From positions 1 through 6,006 of the forward strand of contig JADZBJ010000348.1 of the NCBI GenBank assembly GCA_020852155.1: 6,006 nucleotides of DNA. The letters are read 5' to 3'. How positions within the stretch are numbered: the stretch's first letter is position 1; each line of letters starts with the position of its first letter. The stretch comes from Saprospiraceae bacterium (GTDB lineage: Bacteria; Bacteroidota; Bacteroidia; Chitinophagales; Saprospiraceae). Positions 1-5,347 of the stretch are shown here, piece by piece. The position numbers and the translations under genes are program-made. The notes under the pieces were generated by a model that searched no databases, was not told where the DNA came from, and worked only from the letters and a program-made list of their open reading frames with translations.

Positions 1-399
1 GGAAAATTGGGCATTTTTGAAGGTTATCACTCGTATTTCCTGCAAGACGACGACGGAAATATCGCCTCGACGCACTCTGTTTCGGCGGGCCTTGACTATT
101 GTGGCGTCAGTCCGATTCTGGCGCACCTGGCCGATCAGGGGCGGGTTGTTTTTGAAACAGCCAGTGATGAGGCGGCACTTTCAGCCGTTCAGCGCCTGGC
201 CCAAACGGAGGGGCTGATTCCGGCCCTGGAATCCTCACACGCTTTTGCCCACGGTTTTGAATTGGCCGCGCAACTGTCATCCGATAAAGTTGTTGTTATG
301 AACGCCAGCGGCAGGGGAGAGAAAGACTTGTTCATCACCATGCGCCATTTTCAGGAAAACAGCCTGCGCGCGTATGCACAACATTTGCTGAACCAATAG
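1..399 (+). CDS. trpB: Tryptophan synthase beta chain, C-terminal part (5' truncated by window edge)
   Basis: This is the last 132 codons of TrpB, the PLP enzyme that condenses indole with L-serine to give tryptophan, normally as a cytoplasmic alpha2-beta2 complex with TrpA. The frame is open to base 1, so the TTG at 7 is an internal codon and not a start. Landmarks in fragment numbering: SVSAGLDY (26-33) with D32, matching E. coli Asp305; PALESSHA (74-81) with E77, matching Glu350 next to the cofactor ring; NASGRGEKD (101-109) with S103, matching Ser377, which contacts the PLP pyridine nitrogen. The D32-to-E77 distance (45) equals that in E. coli. The usual YPGVGP after GLD reads YCGVSP here, a modest deviation. 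The catalytic lysine and the COMM domain lie outside the window. panD follows after 96 bp on the same strand; cotranscription is possible but not shown. Family assignment is firm. Confidence 0.96.
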   Translation, partial: GKLGIFEGYHSYFLQDDDGNIASTHSVSAGLDYCGVSPILAHLADQGRVVFETASDEAALSAVQRLAQTEGLIPALESSHAFAHGFELAAQLSSDKVVVMNASGRGEKDLFITMRHFQENSLRAYAQHLLNQ

Positions 400-431
400 G
401 CGGGATATACGGATTTTGCCGGGTGCCCCAA

Positions 432-452
432 ATATTTCACCGGTGGAAATAT
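432..452. other. Short imperfect hairpin in the trpB-panD gap
   Basis: ATATTTC (432-438) pairs with GAAATAT (446-452) around a seven-base loop with a CCGG core, giving a 7-bp AT-rich stem. It is not followed by a T-run on either strand, so it is a poor intrinsic terminator. It could be a weak 3' end for trpB, an operator ahead of panD, or chance. I see no convincing promoter in 400-495: TATAGTTG at 486-493 resembles TAnnTTTG with one mismatch but sits almost on the panD start. Confidence 0.25.
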
Positions 453-495
453 CCAAAAACGCAGCCTACCTTTGCCCTGAATTTATAGTTGCACC

Positions 496-852
496 ATGCT
501 GATTGAAATTTTCAAAAGTAAAATCCACCGCGTCAAAGTGACTCAGGCCGACCTGAATTATATCGGTAGTATCACCATTGACGAAGACTTGCTCGAGGCC
601 GCCAATATTTTTGAAGGCGAAAAGGTGCAGATTGTCAATAACAACAATGGCGAGCGCTTCGAAACCTATACCATTCGCGGCGAACGCGGAAGCGGCGTTA
701 TTTGCCTTAATGGCGCCGCAGCCAGACGCGTGCAGGTAGGCGATATTGTTATCATTATTTCCTATGCCCTCATGACGCCCGAGGAGGCTAAAGCCTTCAA
801 ACCCGTGGCGATTTTTCCCGACGAAAACAACCGTTTGGTGAGGAGTGAGTGA
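496..852 (+). CDS. panD: Aspartate 1-decarboxylase (pyruvoyl-dependent) proenzyme
   Basis: PanD converts L-aspartate to beta-alanine and CO2, feeding pantothenate and CoA synthesis in the cytoplasm. The 118-residue length fits the family (about 115-130). The self-cleavage site YIGS is at 22-25, so cleavage between Gly24 and Ser25 would give a short beta chain and an alpha chain starting with the pyruvoyl group. Residues conserved for cleavage and catalysis are in register with E. coli: Lys9, His11, Arg54, Thr57, Tyr58 and the NGAAA turn at 72-76. The sequence is strongly Bacteroidota-like (SITIDEDLLEAANI, VNNNNGERFETY). The ATG at 496 gives the standard N-terminus. No clear Shine-Dalgarno precedes it, which is normal for the phylum. 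The last codons (SE-stop) lie inside an inverted-repeat arm shared with the convergent gene, so the C-terminal tail may be repeat-derived. Maturation in Bacteroidota is presumably autocatalytic, without a PanZ partner; that is inference. Confidence 0.97.
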   Translation: MLIEIFKSKIHRVKVTQADLNYIGSITIDEDLLEAANIFEGEKVQIVNNNNGERFETYTIRGERGSGVICLNGAAARRVQVGDIVIIISYALMTPEEAKAFKPVAIFPDENNRLVRSE

Positions 853-896
853 GTTTTTTGGTTATTTGTTGAACTGGTGATTTAGTTATTCACTTG

Positions 897-946
897 GTTT
901 GAAATTGTTTGAAATAGTTTGAGGTGGTTTGAAGTTGTTTGAATGC
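897..946 (+). repeat. Five-copy 10-bp tandem repeat (GTTTGA core)
   Basis: GTTTGA starts at 897, 907, 917, 927 and 937, an exact 10-bp period; the four variable bases are mostly AATT, AATA, GGTG, AGTT. A GC-rich element follows in which GCTCGC occurs at 945 and 955, again 10 bp apart. The array lies between the arms of the larger inverted repeat, in a gap with no gene. It has no open frame of note and no promoter consensus. Its function is unknown. Confidence 0.85.
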
Positions 947-968
947 TCGCTGGCGCTCGCCTCCTATC

Positions 969-1016
969 CAAATAACCAATTCCACAAATAACCAATTAAA
1001 CAAATAACCAAAAACT
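969..1016 (-). repeat. Three-copy 16-bp tandem repeat (GGTTATTTG on minus strand)
   Basis: CAAATAACC occurs at 969-977, 985-993 and 1001-1009, an exact 16-bp period with AATT-containing spacers. Read on the minus strand this is GGTTATTTG plus seven bases, three times, directly after the stop of the minus-strand gene. One inverted copy of GGTTATTTG sits at 860-868, just after panD. The third unit is part of the inverted-repeat arm, so the array looks like amplification of that arm's sequence. Confidence 0.85.
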
Positions 1017-2578
1017 CACTCCGCATCCGAGCCATCATTCCTGGCACGATTGATAGCGAAATCGCCGACTTTGCTTCCTGCGACTAATCCTTGTTCGCAG
1101 TCGAAGCGGTAATGGATGCATCCGTAAATACGGGATTCAGACGCCTCTATTGCCATACTTTTCAGGCTCGCAGCATCATTTGGGAACAGGTACGACAGGA
1201 TTTCTGCTCCGGCAGCCGAAAAGGTCGAGTGACCGGAAGTGTAGGAAGGGAAATTGGGCGTTCCCAATGTGGATTTCACATCATTGTCCATTTGGAAGGG
1301 CCGCGGGTAATAATAGTAATATTTGGTTTCCCAGCAACTGATACCTGCATCCTGAACAGCAGTGCCTTCCAGCGCCATAACCCGTGCAAAACGGAGTTCG
1401 TTGAACTGGGCGCGATAAGCCAGGTCAGCGGCAGAACGATTCCAGTGGCCCGGAGGCGTGTATGTGCCTGGTCCGTCGCCCCAAAAACTGGCGATGCGCA
1501 TTTGTTCCCGGTCCTGTTTTTTCGCAATTTTGCGTAATTCCTCCAAATCTGTCATGAAAGCATTGCTTCCAATGGCTGGTGGTTGCGCAGGGCGTACAGT
1601 AACCAGATCGGTTGCAGTCATGTTCCAGGTTTTTACTTTGCCAAAGGCAGGGAGTAGCGGCTGACGGGCAGGCAGATCAAGGCTCACCCACGGTGGCATA
1701 GTTGGATCGAGCGCCTGTGCAGCCTGAATGATGGTTTGCAATGACCCGTCGGCGTTGGGCTTATTAGCGCCGCCCATACCGTCAGTTTTGGCGCGTCCCA
1801 TCACCTTTTTCCCCATTGCTGTACCCAGCGTATCACCGGCGTCCAGATCACTGCGGACGTTCGTGCCAGCCCACAGGCGGCTATTGATGGCTTCGCCCCT
1901 CATTTTGGTTAAATATTCCACTTCACAAGGGAACATGGCTTTTAATACCTCAAAAGATGCAGCAGCGACAACGGCGTCTTCGGAAGGATAGGAAGGAATG
2001 TCGGATACAGGCTTCAACGAAGAAATGGAAGCGTCGTTTTTGGAAGGCGCCAGGCGGTTGTGTTGAAACTTCACAGCCCAGCATTTCACCAGTGCCTCGT
2101 ACTGCGCTACGCCCAGATAGGCAAAAACCCTCGAAGCATAAGGCGGGTTGGCAAAAGGAAACTTCGGCTCTGCAAACGGGTTGGCAGCATCCGGTACAGG
2201 ATAAGTACCATCAGGGCGCGCCACAGGCGGCAGGTTGTATTTGGCTGCCAGGTTACGCGCAATTTCATGCCAGCGATACACTGCGCCAGTGTTCCAGTAA
2301 TTGGCCATATCCGTCTGATCCGCTGTGCGCGAAGAGAGGATGCCTTTTAACTCCGTGATTTCATTTTGATATGTTGTGGAAGATACCTCGGCGGGCACTG
2401 CCACGGTTGGCGTCAGGGTGTCTGGCAGGTAAAGTACCCATTGACCGCCTTTTGAATCTATTTTGGCCGGCGCGTAACCAGGCAAAACATCTTGTTCAAT
2501 GGTTTTATCGCAGCCGTTCGAGCATACAGCAGCTATAACGGTGCATATCAGTAAACATGATTTTGTAAAATTAGTCAT
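1016..2578 (-). CDS. PAP2-superfamily vanadium-dependent haloperoxidase-like lipoprotein
   Basis: This 520-residue exported protein carries the full vanadate/phosphate-binding set of the haloperoxidase/acid-phosphatase (PAP2) fold near its C-terminus: K419-x6-R426-P427 (with a run of five Tyr), PSYTSGH at 444-450 with His450 as the expected acid-base residue, and R483-x5-H489-x3-D493, where His489 would bind vanadate or the phosphate intermediate. Known members either oxidise halides with peroxide or hydrolyse phosphomonoesters; sequence alone does not decide which, nor the halide. Residues 1-23 look like a lipoprotein signal: Lys6, a hydrophobic stretch, and Cys23 in SNGC. That lipobox is weak at -3, so a plain secreted form is possible. 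The roughly 380 residues before the motifs are expected to be the helical family N-terminal part. The gene starts 36 bp after the outer-membrane barrel gene, with A-rich sequence but no clear Shine-Dalgarno before ATG, so an operon is likely. Fold assignment is strong; halogenating activity is inferred. Confidence 0.85.
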   Translation of the reverse strand: MTNFTKSCLLICTVIAAVCSNGCDKTIEQDVLPGYAPAKIDSKGGQWVLYLPDTLTPTVAVPAEVSSTTYQNEITELKGILSSRTADQTDMANYWNTGAVYRWHEIARNLAAKYNLPPVARPDGTYPVPDAANPFAEPKFPFANPPYASRVFAYLGVAQYEALVKCWAVKFQHNRLAPSKNDASISSLKPVSDIPSYPSEDAVVAAASFEVLKAMFPCEVEYLTKMRGEAINSRLWAGTNVRSDLDAGDTLGTAMGKKVMGRAKTDGMGGANKPNADGSLQTIIQAAQALDPTMPPWVSLDLPARQPLLPAFGKVKTWNMTATDLVTVRPAQPPAIGSNAFMTDLEELRKIAKKQDREQMRIASFWGDGPGTYTPPGHWNRSAADLAYRAQFNELRFARVMALEGTAVQDAGISCWETKYYYYYPRPFQMDNDVKSTLGTPNFPSYTSGHSTFSAAGAEILSYLFPNDAASLKSMAIEASESRIYGCIHYRFDCEQGLVAGSKVGDFAINRARNDGSDAE

Positions 2579-2614
2579 GAATCTTTTTTTAAATGATTGA
2601 AACCTTGGGGTGAA

Positions 2615-3535
2615 TTAGCCGCGTTTTTTCAAATACAGGGCGTACAAAAGCCCGGCTTGGAAGGTTGTAGCACGGCCCATGTTGCGGCCTGCAAAAATTT
2701 GGTTGGCATTCAGTACAAAGCCGAGGTGTTCTGCATGGAATTTAGCCATCAGACCGACCGAAGTAGCATCCATTTTATTCGTCGGGAAAGGCATATCGTT
2801 TCGGCGAATGTCATCGCCATCTACACAGACCAACTGGTTGTAATTCAGAGCGAAATTCCAGAGGCCCTTTCTGTAACCTGCATTGATCGAAAAATCAGCC
2901 ATGTTGGGCATACGTACCTCACTGGAGTAAATAATTTCTCCATTAATCTGATAAGCGTCGCGGTCGGTTTCTGTGTTGGTGCGATACCAGTACCCACCCT
3001 GAATAGTTGAATACCAGCCGCCATCCAGATGATAATCAGCAATCAACCTGCCGGAAAAAGTACTGCATCCCATTCCGATGGCCATGGGTTGCAAGTCAGG
3101 GATATAGCCGCCAACGGGCGTGCTGAAACCCAGCGTGCCAAATACTGAAAGCAAGCCCGGTCCAGCTCGTTTCTCGAGCGGACGGTATTTTACCCACAAA
3201 CTCAAGTCCTGAATGCCTCGCTGATCCGCCAGATGCCCTGCCGTATTGTGCGTGCGGATGTATGGCAAACCAGCCATAACATTCCACTTCTTCGTGATGC
3301 CATAATTGGCCATGTACATCAGCGACTGCGTGACATTAGTGCCGATATTTTGATTACTGCGCCTTAACTCGCCTTCCCAGTATTCCGACCAGCGACTGTC
3401 GGTAGCCAGCAATGCATTGCACATCTGGTTGCGATCCATCATGATGGCATCTGTCGGAGTTTGAGCCATCGTTTTTCCTGATAACAGGATAAAAACGCTT
3501 AAAAATTGAAGAAAAATGTAGTTTTTTACTTGCAT
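2615..3535 (-). CDS. Outer-membrane beta-barrel protein, MetA-type transporter-like
   Basis: The product is 306 residues from the chosen start. Residues 1-25 form a signal peptide (positive Lys4, hydrophobic YIFLQFLSVFILL, then a likely cleavage near MAQ-TPTD). The remainder has amphipathic, aromatic- and Gly-rich alternating segments typical of a beta-barrel. These include GIQDLSLWVKYRPLE, a GFSTPVGGYIPD turn, then repeated strands such as YSTIQGGYWYR and FSINAGYRKGLWNFALNYNQ. The GxxDLxLxxKYR pattern followed by a (P/S)TPxG-type loop resembles the family labelled 'putative MetA-pathway of phenol degradation' (outer-membrane transporter-like); no real link to phenol is implied. The frame is open to an ATG at 3610, but that start lies upstream of the predicted transcription start and would bury the signal peptide behind 25 polar residues, so ATG 3535 is preferred. 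It is first in a probable operon with the haloperoxidase-like gene 36 bp downstream. Substrate unknown. Confidence 0.8.
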   Translation of the reverse strand: MQVKNYIFLQFLSVFILLSGKTMAQTPTDAIMMDRNQMCNALLATDSRWSEYWEGELRRSNQNIGTNVTQSLMYMANYGITKKWNVMAGLPYIRTHNTAGHLADQRGIQDLSLWVKYRPLEKRAGPGLLSVFGTLGFSTPVGGYIPDLQPMAIGMGCSTFSGRLIADYHLDGGWYSTIQGGYWYRTNTETDRDAYQINGEIIYSSEVRMPNMADFSINAGYRKGLWNFALNYNQLVCVDGDDIRRNDMPFPTNKMDATSVGLMAKFHAEHLGFVLNANQIFAGRNMGRATTFQAGLLYALYLKKRG

Positions 3536-3553
3536 ACGAAAAATGTCATAAGA

Positions 3554-3593
3554 GCGCGTTCGGGAATTGGAATTTGTATGCTCTCGAACGCGC
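3554..3593 (-). promoter_or_regulatory. GC-rich hairpin in the leader of the barrel/haloperoxidase-like operon
   Basis: GCGCGTTCG (3554-3562) and CGAACGCGC (3585-3593) are a perfect 9-bp inverted repeat with a 22-nt AT-rich loop, within an otherwise AT-rich spacer. It lies between the predicted transcription start (about 3606) and the ATG at 3535, so it would be a stem in the mRNA leader ending about 18 nt before the start codon. It could control translation or mRNA stability, or be a DNA operator. There is no U-run after it on the minus strand, so it is not a typical attenuator terminator. Confidence 0.55.
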
Positions 3594-3612
3594 GCTGAGT
3601 GAAAAGCCATTG

Positions 3613-3641
3613 CAAACGTAATTGTTTTTATTAAATCTAAA
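3613..3641 (-). promoter_or_regulatory. Putative Bacteroidota sigma promoter for the minus-strand operon
   Basis: On the minus strand TACGTTTG (3620-3613) matches the Bacteroidota -7 consensus TAnnTTTG exactly. Seventeen bases upstream is TTTA (3641-3638), a three-of-four match to the -33 TTTG box. Transcription would start near 3605-3609 and give a leader of about 70 nt. A second, more sigma70-like TTGAC lies further upstream (minus strand, 3665-3661). The rest of the divergent spacer up to 3802 is AT-rich; I found no convincing matching element on the plus strand for the divergent SDR gene. Confidence 0.45.
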
Positions 3642-3802
3642 TAATAATAAAAAATTTTTTGTCAAAATTTGGGCTGAACATGAAATGTGAAACAAAGCAT
3701 GTTTCCATAATTTTATAGGGTTTATCCGGCATTTTTCCATGAAATACAAAAGAAATAAGCCAAATGTTGGTTGGCGTTCAGTGCATTGCTTTGCTTTGCC
3801 CT

Positions 3803-4588
3803 ATGAATCTTTCTTTATCTGGAAAAAATGCGCTTGTAGGAGGCGCAAGTGCCGGTATCGGTCGCGCCGTTGCCACCGAACTGGCGTCCCTTGGGGCGAA
3901 TGTTACACTCATGGCACGCCGGGAGGATGTCCTTCAAGCGGCTATTGCTACACTGGATGTTTCGCAGGGACAAACGCATGATTATATCATCGCTGATTTC
4001 AGTCAACCGGAAGCGCTTTCAGCGGCGGTATCGGAGCGACTGGAAAACAGACAATATCAAATCCTGATCAATAACGCGGGTGGCCCGCCCGGCGGACCGA
4101 TTACACAAGCGACCATTGAGGCATTTCGCGCAGCGCATACGCAGCACCTGATCTGTAATCAGGTATTGGCCCAATTGCTCCTGCCAGGCATGAAAGCCAG
4201 CGGATACGGACGCATTGTCAACATCATCAGTACTTCGGTCAAAGAGCCTCTGGACGGCCTGGGTGTGTCCAACTCAACCCGCTGGGCTGTGGCGTCGTGG
4301 GCCAAAACATGGGCTTTGGAAGTCGGCCCTTTCGGCATTACGGTCAATAATGTTTTACCCGGGTTTACGAATACGGCCCGCCTGACGGAAATTGTGGAAA
4401 AACGCGCCGCTGCCGCAGGCGTCAGCACCGACGATATCGAAAAAACATTCAAACAGATAGTCCCGCTACGACGCTTTGCCGATCCTTCGGAAGTGGCTGC
4501 AGCCGTGGCTTTTCTGGCCAGTCCCGCCGCTGCTTACATCAGTGGTATCAACCTGCCGGTAGATGGCGGGCGCACCAAAAGCCTTTAG
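3803..4588 (+). CDS. Short-chain dehydrogenase/reductase family protein with non-canonical active site
   Basis: A 261-residue classical-length SDR with a Rossmann fold. The cofactor loop GGASAGIG is at 13-20 (TGxxxGxG type), and ARR at 38-40 after the second strand suggests NADP(H) preference. NNAG is at 90-93, the expected catalytic Ser is Ser143, VNNVLPG is at 181-187 and the C-terminal DGG at 254-256. In a canonical SDR a Tyr stands 13 residues after the Ser and a Lys 4 after that; here these positions are Ser156 and Arg160 (VSNSTRWAV). Divergent FabG-like SDRs with an SNxxR segment exist, so this is probably a real subfamily rather than decay. Substrate and even redox activity are uncertain. 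The frame also contains ATG 3764, but ATG 3803 gives the usual short N-terminus before the first beta strand. It stands alone between a divergent and a convergent neighbour. Confidence 0.88.
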   Translation: MNLSLSGKNALVGGASAGIGRAVATELASLGANVTLMARREDVLQAAIATLDVSQGQTHDYIIADFSQPEALSAAVSERLENRQYQILINNAGGPPGGPITQATIEAFRAAHTQHLICNQVLAQLLLPGMKASGYGRIVNIISTSVKEPLDGLGVSNSTRWAVASWAKTWALEVGPFGITVNNVLPGFTNTARLTEIVEKRAAAAGVSTDDIEKTFKQIVPLRRFADPSEVAAAVAFLASPAAAYISGINLPVDGGRTKSL

Positions 4589-4660
4589 GATTGATTCGAT
4601 TGGTTCGATTAAATCCGATTGATTCGATTAAATCCGATTGATTCGATTAAGTCGATTGAC
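4589..4660 (+). repeat. 19-bp tandem repeat array (CGATT-phased) after the SDR gene
   Basis: Three consecutive 19-bp units occupy 4598-4616, 4617-4635 and 4636-4654, with consensus GATTGATTCGATTAAATCC. The first has one change (GG for GA) and the third ends GTCG instead of ATCC. Partial units flank them (GATTGATTC at 4589-4597, GATTGAC at 4654-4660). CGATT therefore occurs seven times at alternating spacings of 9 and 10 bp. The array begins immediately after the SDR stop. The rest of the convergent gap to 4705 shows no GC-stem/T-run terminator on either strand. Confidence 0.88.
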
Positions 4661-4705
4661 TGCGTAGGGTGTGCTTGTAGTGTCTGGAAATGTGTTGAGA
4701 CATGA

Positions 4706-5347
4706 TCACATTGTCACATCAACTCCTGCTGGCCAACCCAGGGTAGCAGCTTCATCGGTGGTGACTTTCCAGAGGGAGGCTTTGATTTTGAGCAGTTTTT
4801 CTGATGATTCACTTTGCCGGATACGGACGTGCATGAGTCCCCTGTCGCCAAATTCCTGATGAGCAATGTCGGCATCCCATTTTTTTAGGGCATTCATCAG
4901 GTCGGGCATGAGGGCATAATCAAAGTCGAAAACAACCGTATCGCAAATGATTTTTTCAATGATCGTTGCTGCGCGCAGGGCTTCTGCAGCGGCCTCGCGA
5001 TAGGCTTGAATCAAGCCTGAAGTTCCGAGCAACGTACCACCGAAATAGCGCACGACCACCACACAAACGTCAGTCAGTCCAAAGGAGTCAATTTGCCCCA
5101 TGATGGGCCTTCCGGCAGTGCCGCCGGGTTCGCCGTCGTCATTGACGCGAAAACGACTGCCATCGAGTCCGAAGCGCCATGCAAAGCAATGATGTCGGGC
5201 TTTGAAATGCTCTTTGCGCAGGGCTTCGAGGTGCTCAAGCGCCTTTGCTTCGGTTTCAACAGGATATGCATAACCGATGAATTTGCTGCCGCGATCCTTG
5301 AATTCGCCTGTGGAGGGCGCTGCAATGGTCAGGTAAGCGTCGGTCAT
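4706..5347 (-). CDS. yigZ: YigZ/IMPACT (UPF0029) family protein
   Basis: The 213 residues match the two-domain YigZ family (E. coli YigZ is 204 aa). The N-terminal UPF0029/IMPACT domain (about 15-125) shows GSKFIGYAYPV at 20-30, ARHHCFAW at 50-57, the hallmark NDDGEPGGTAGRPI at 69-82 and VVVVRYFGGTLLGTSGLIQAY at 96-116. The C-terminal part (about 135-200) fits the ferredoxin-like DUF1949 domain. Eukaryotic IMPACT modulates Gcn1/Gcn2 signalling; the bacterial protein is a poorly defined cytoplasmic factor, perhaps nucleic-acid or ribosome related. The ATG at 5347 overlaps the stop of the upstream J-domain gene as ATGA, which fixes the start and implies translational coupling. It is convergent with the SDR gene. 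The family assignment is firm; the function is not known. Confidence 0.94.
   Translation of the reverse strand: MTDAYLTIAAPSTGEFKDRGSKFIGYAYPVETEAKALEHLEALRKEHFKARHHCFAWRFGLDGSRFRVNDDGEPGGTAGRPIMGQIDSFGLTDVCVVVVRYFGGTLLGTSGLIQAYREAAAEALRAATIIEKIICDTVVFDFDYALMPDLMNALKKWDADIAHQEFGDRGLMHVRIRQSESSEKLLKIKASLWKVTTDEAATLGWPAGVDVTM

Larger units (their letters stand above)
848..1020. repeat. Long imperfect inverted repeat spanning the stops of both convergent genes
   Basis: The left arm (848-877) and right arm (992-1020) are reverse complements over 29-30 nt, with one T-tract length difference (six versus five T) and two mismatches. Each arm, read outward from its gene, contains GAG-TGA, so panD (stop 850-852) and the minus-strand gene (stop 1016-1018) both end with Glu-stop inside the same repeated sequence, followed by GTTTTT(T)GGTTATTTGTT. 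The 114-nt interior holds two tandem arrays. As RNA from either strand it could form a long A/U-rich hairpin acting as a bidirectional 3' end, but it lacks the GC stem plus U-run of a standard intrinsic terminator. Confidence 0.85.

Noticed and set aside
897..1016. CRISPR-like array
   Set aside because: Repeat units of 10 and 16 bp without unique spacers of 30 bp or more, and no cas genes nearby.
848..1020. Insertion sequence or MITE ends
   Set aside because: The inverted arms resemble terminal repeats, but I see no target-site duplication and no transposase, and the interior is tandem repeats; a small non-autonomous element cannot be excluded but is not supported.
1091..2358. Several plus-strand open frames of 63-148 codons within the haloperoxidase-like gene
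   Set aside because: All lie antisense to a gene with complete family motifs and show no protein-like features of their own.
2597..3010. 137-codon plus-strand open frame opposite the barrel gene
   Set aside because: It is antisense to the signal-peptide-bearing barrel gene, with no recognisable domain or promoter.
3536..3610. Upstream ATG (3610) for the barrel protein
   Set aside because: It would add 25 polar residues ahead of the signal peptide and lies upstream of the predicted transcription start; ATG 3535 places the signal peptide at the N-terminus.
3677..3703. AACATG...CATGTT inverted repeat in the divergent spacer
   Set aside because: Arms of only six bases separated by 15 bases in AT-rich DNA can arise by chance; no regulator gene is adjacent.
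3764..3802. Upstream ATG (3764) for the SDR
   Set aside because: It adds 13 residues before the normal SDR N-terminus; the ATG at 3803 matches family length better.
4589..4660. CRISPR or plasmid iteron origin
   Set aside because: The 19-bp direct repeats superficially resemble iterons, but there is no rep gene or other origin feature and the surroundings are chromosomal housekeeping genes.
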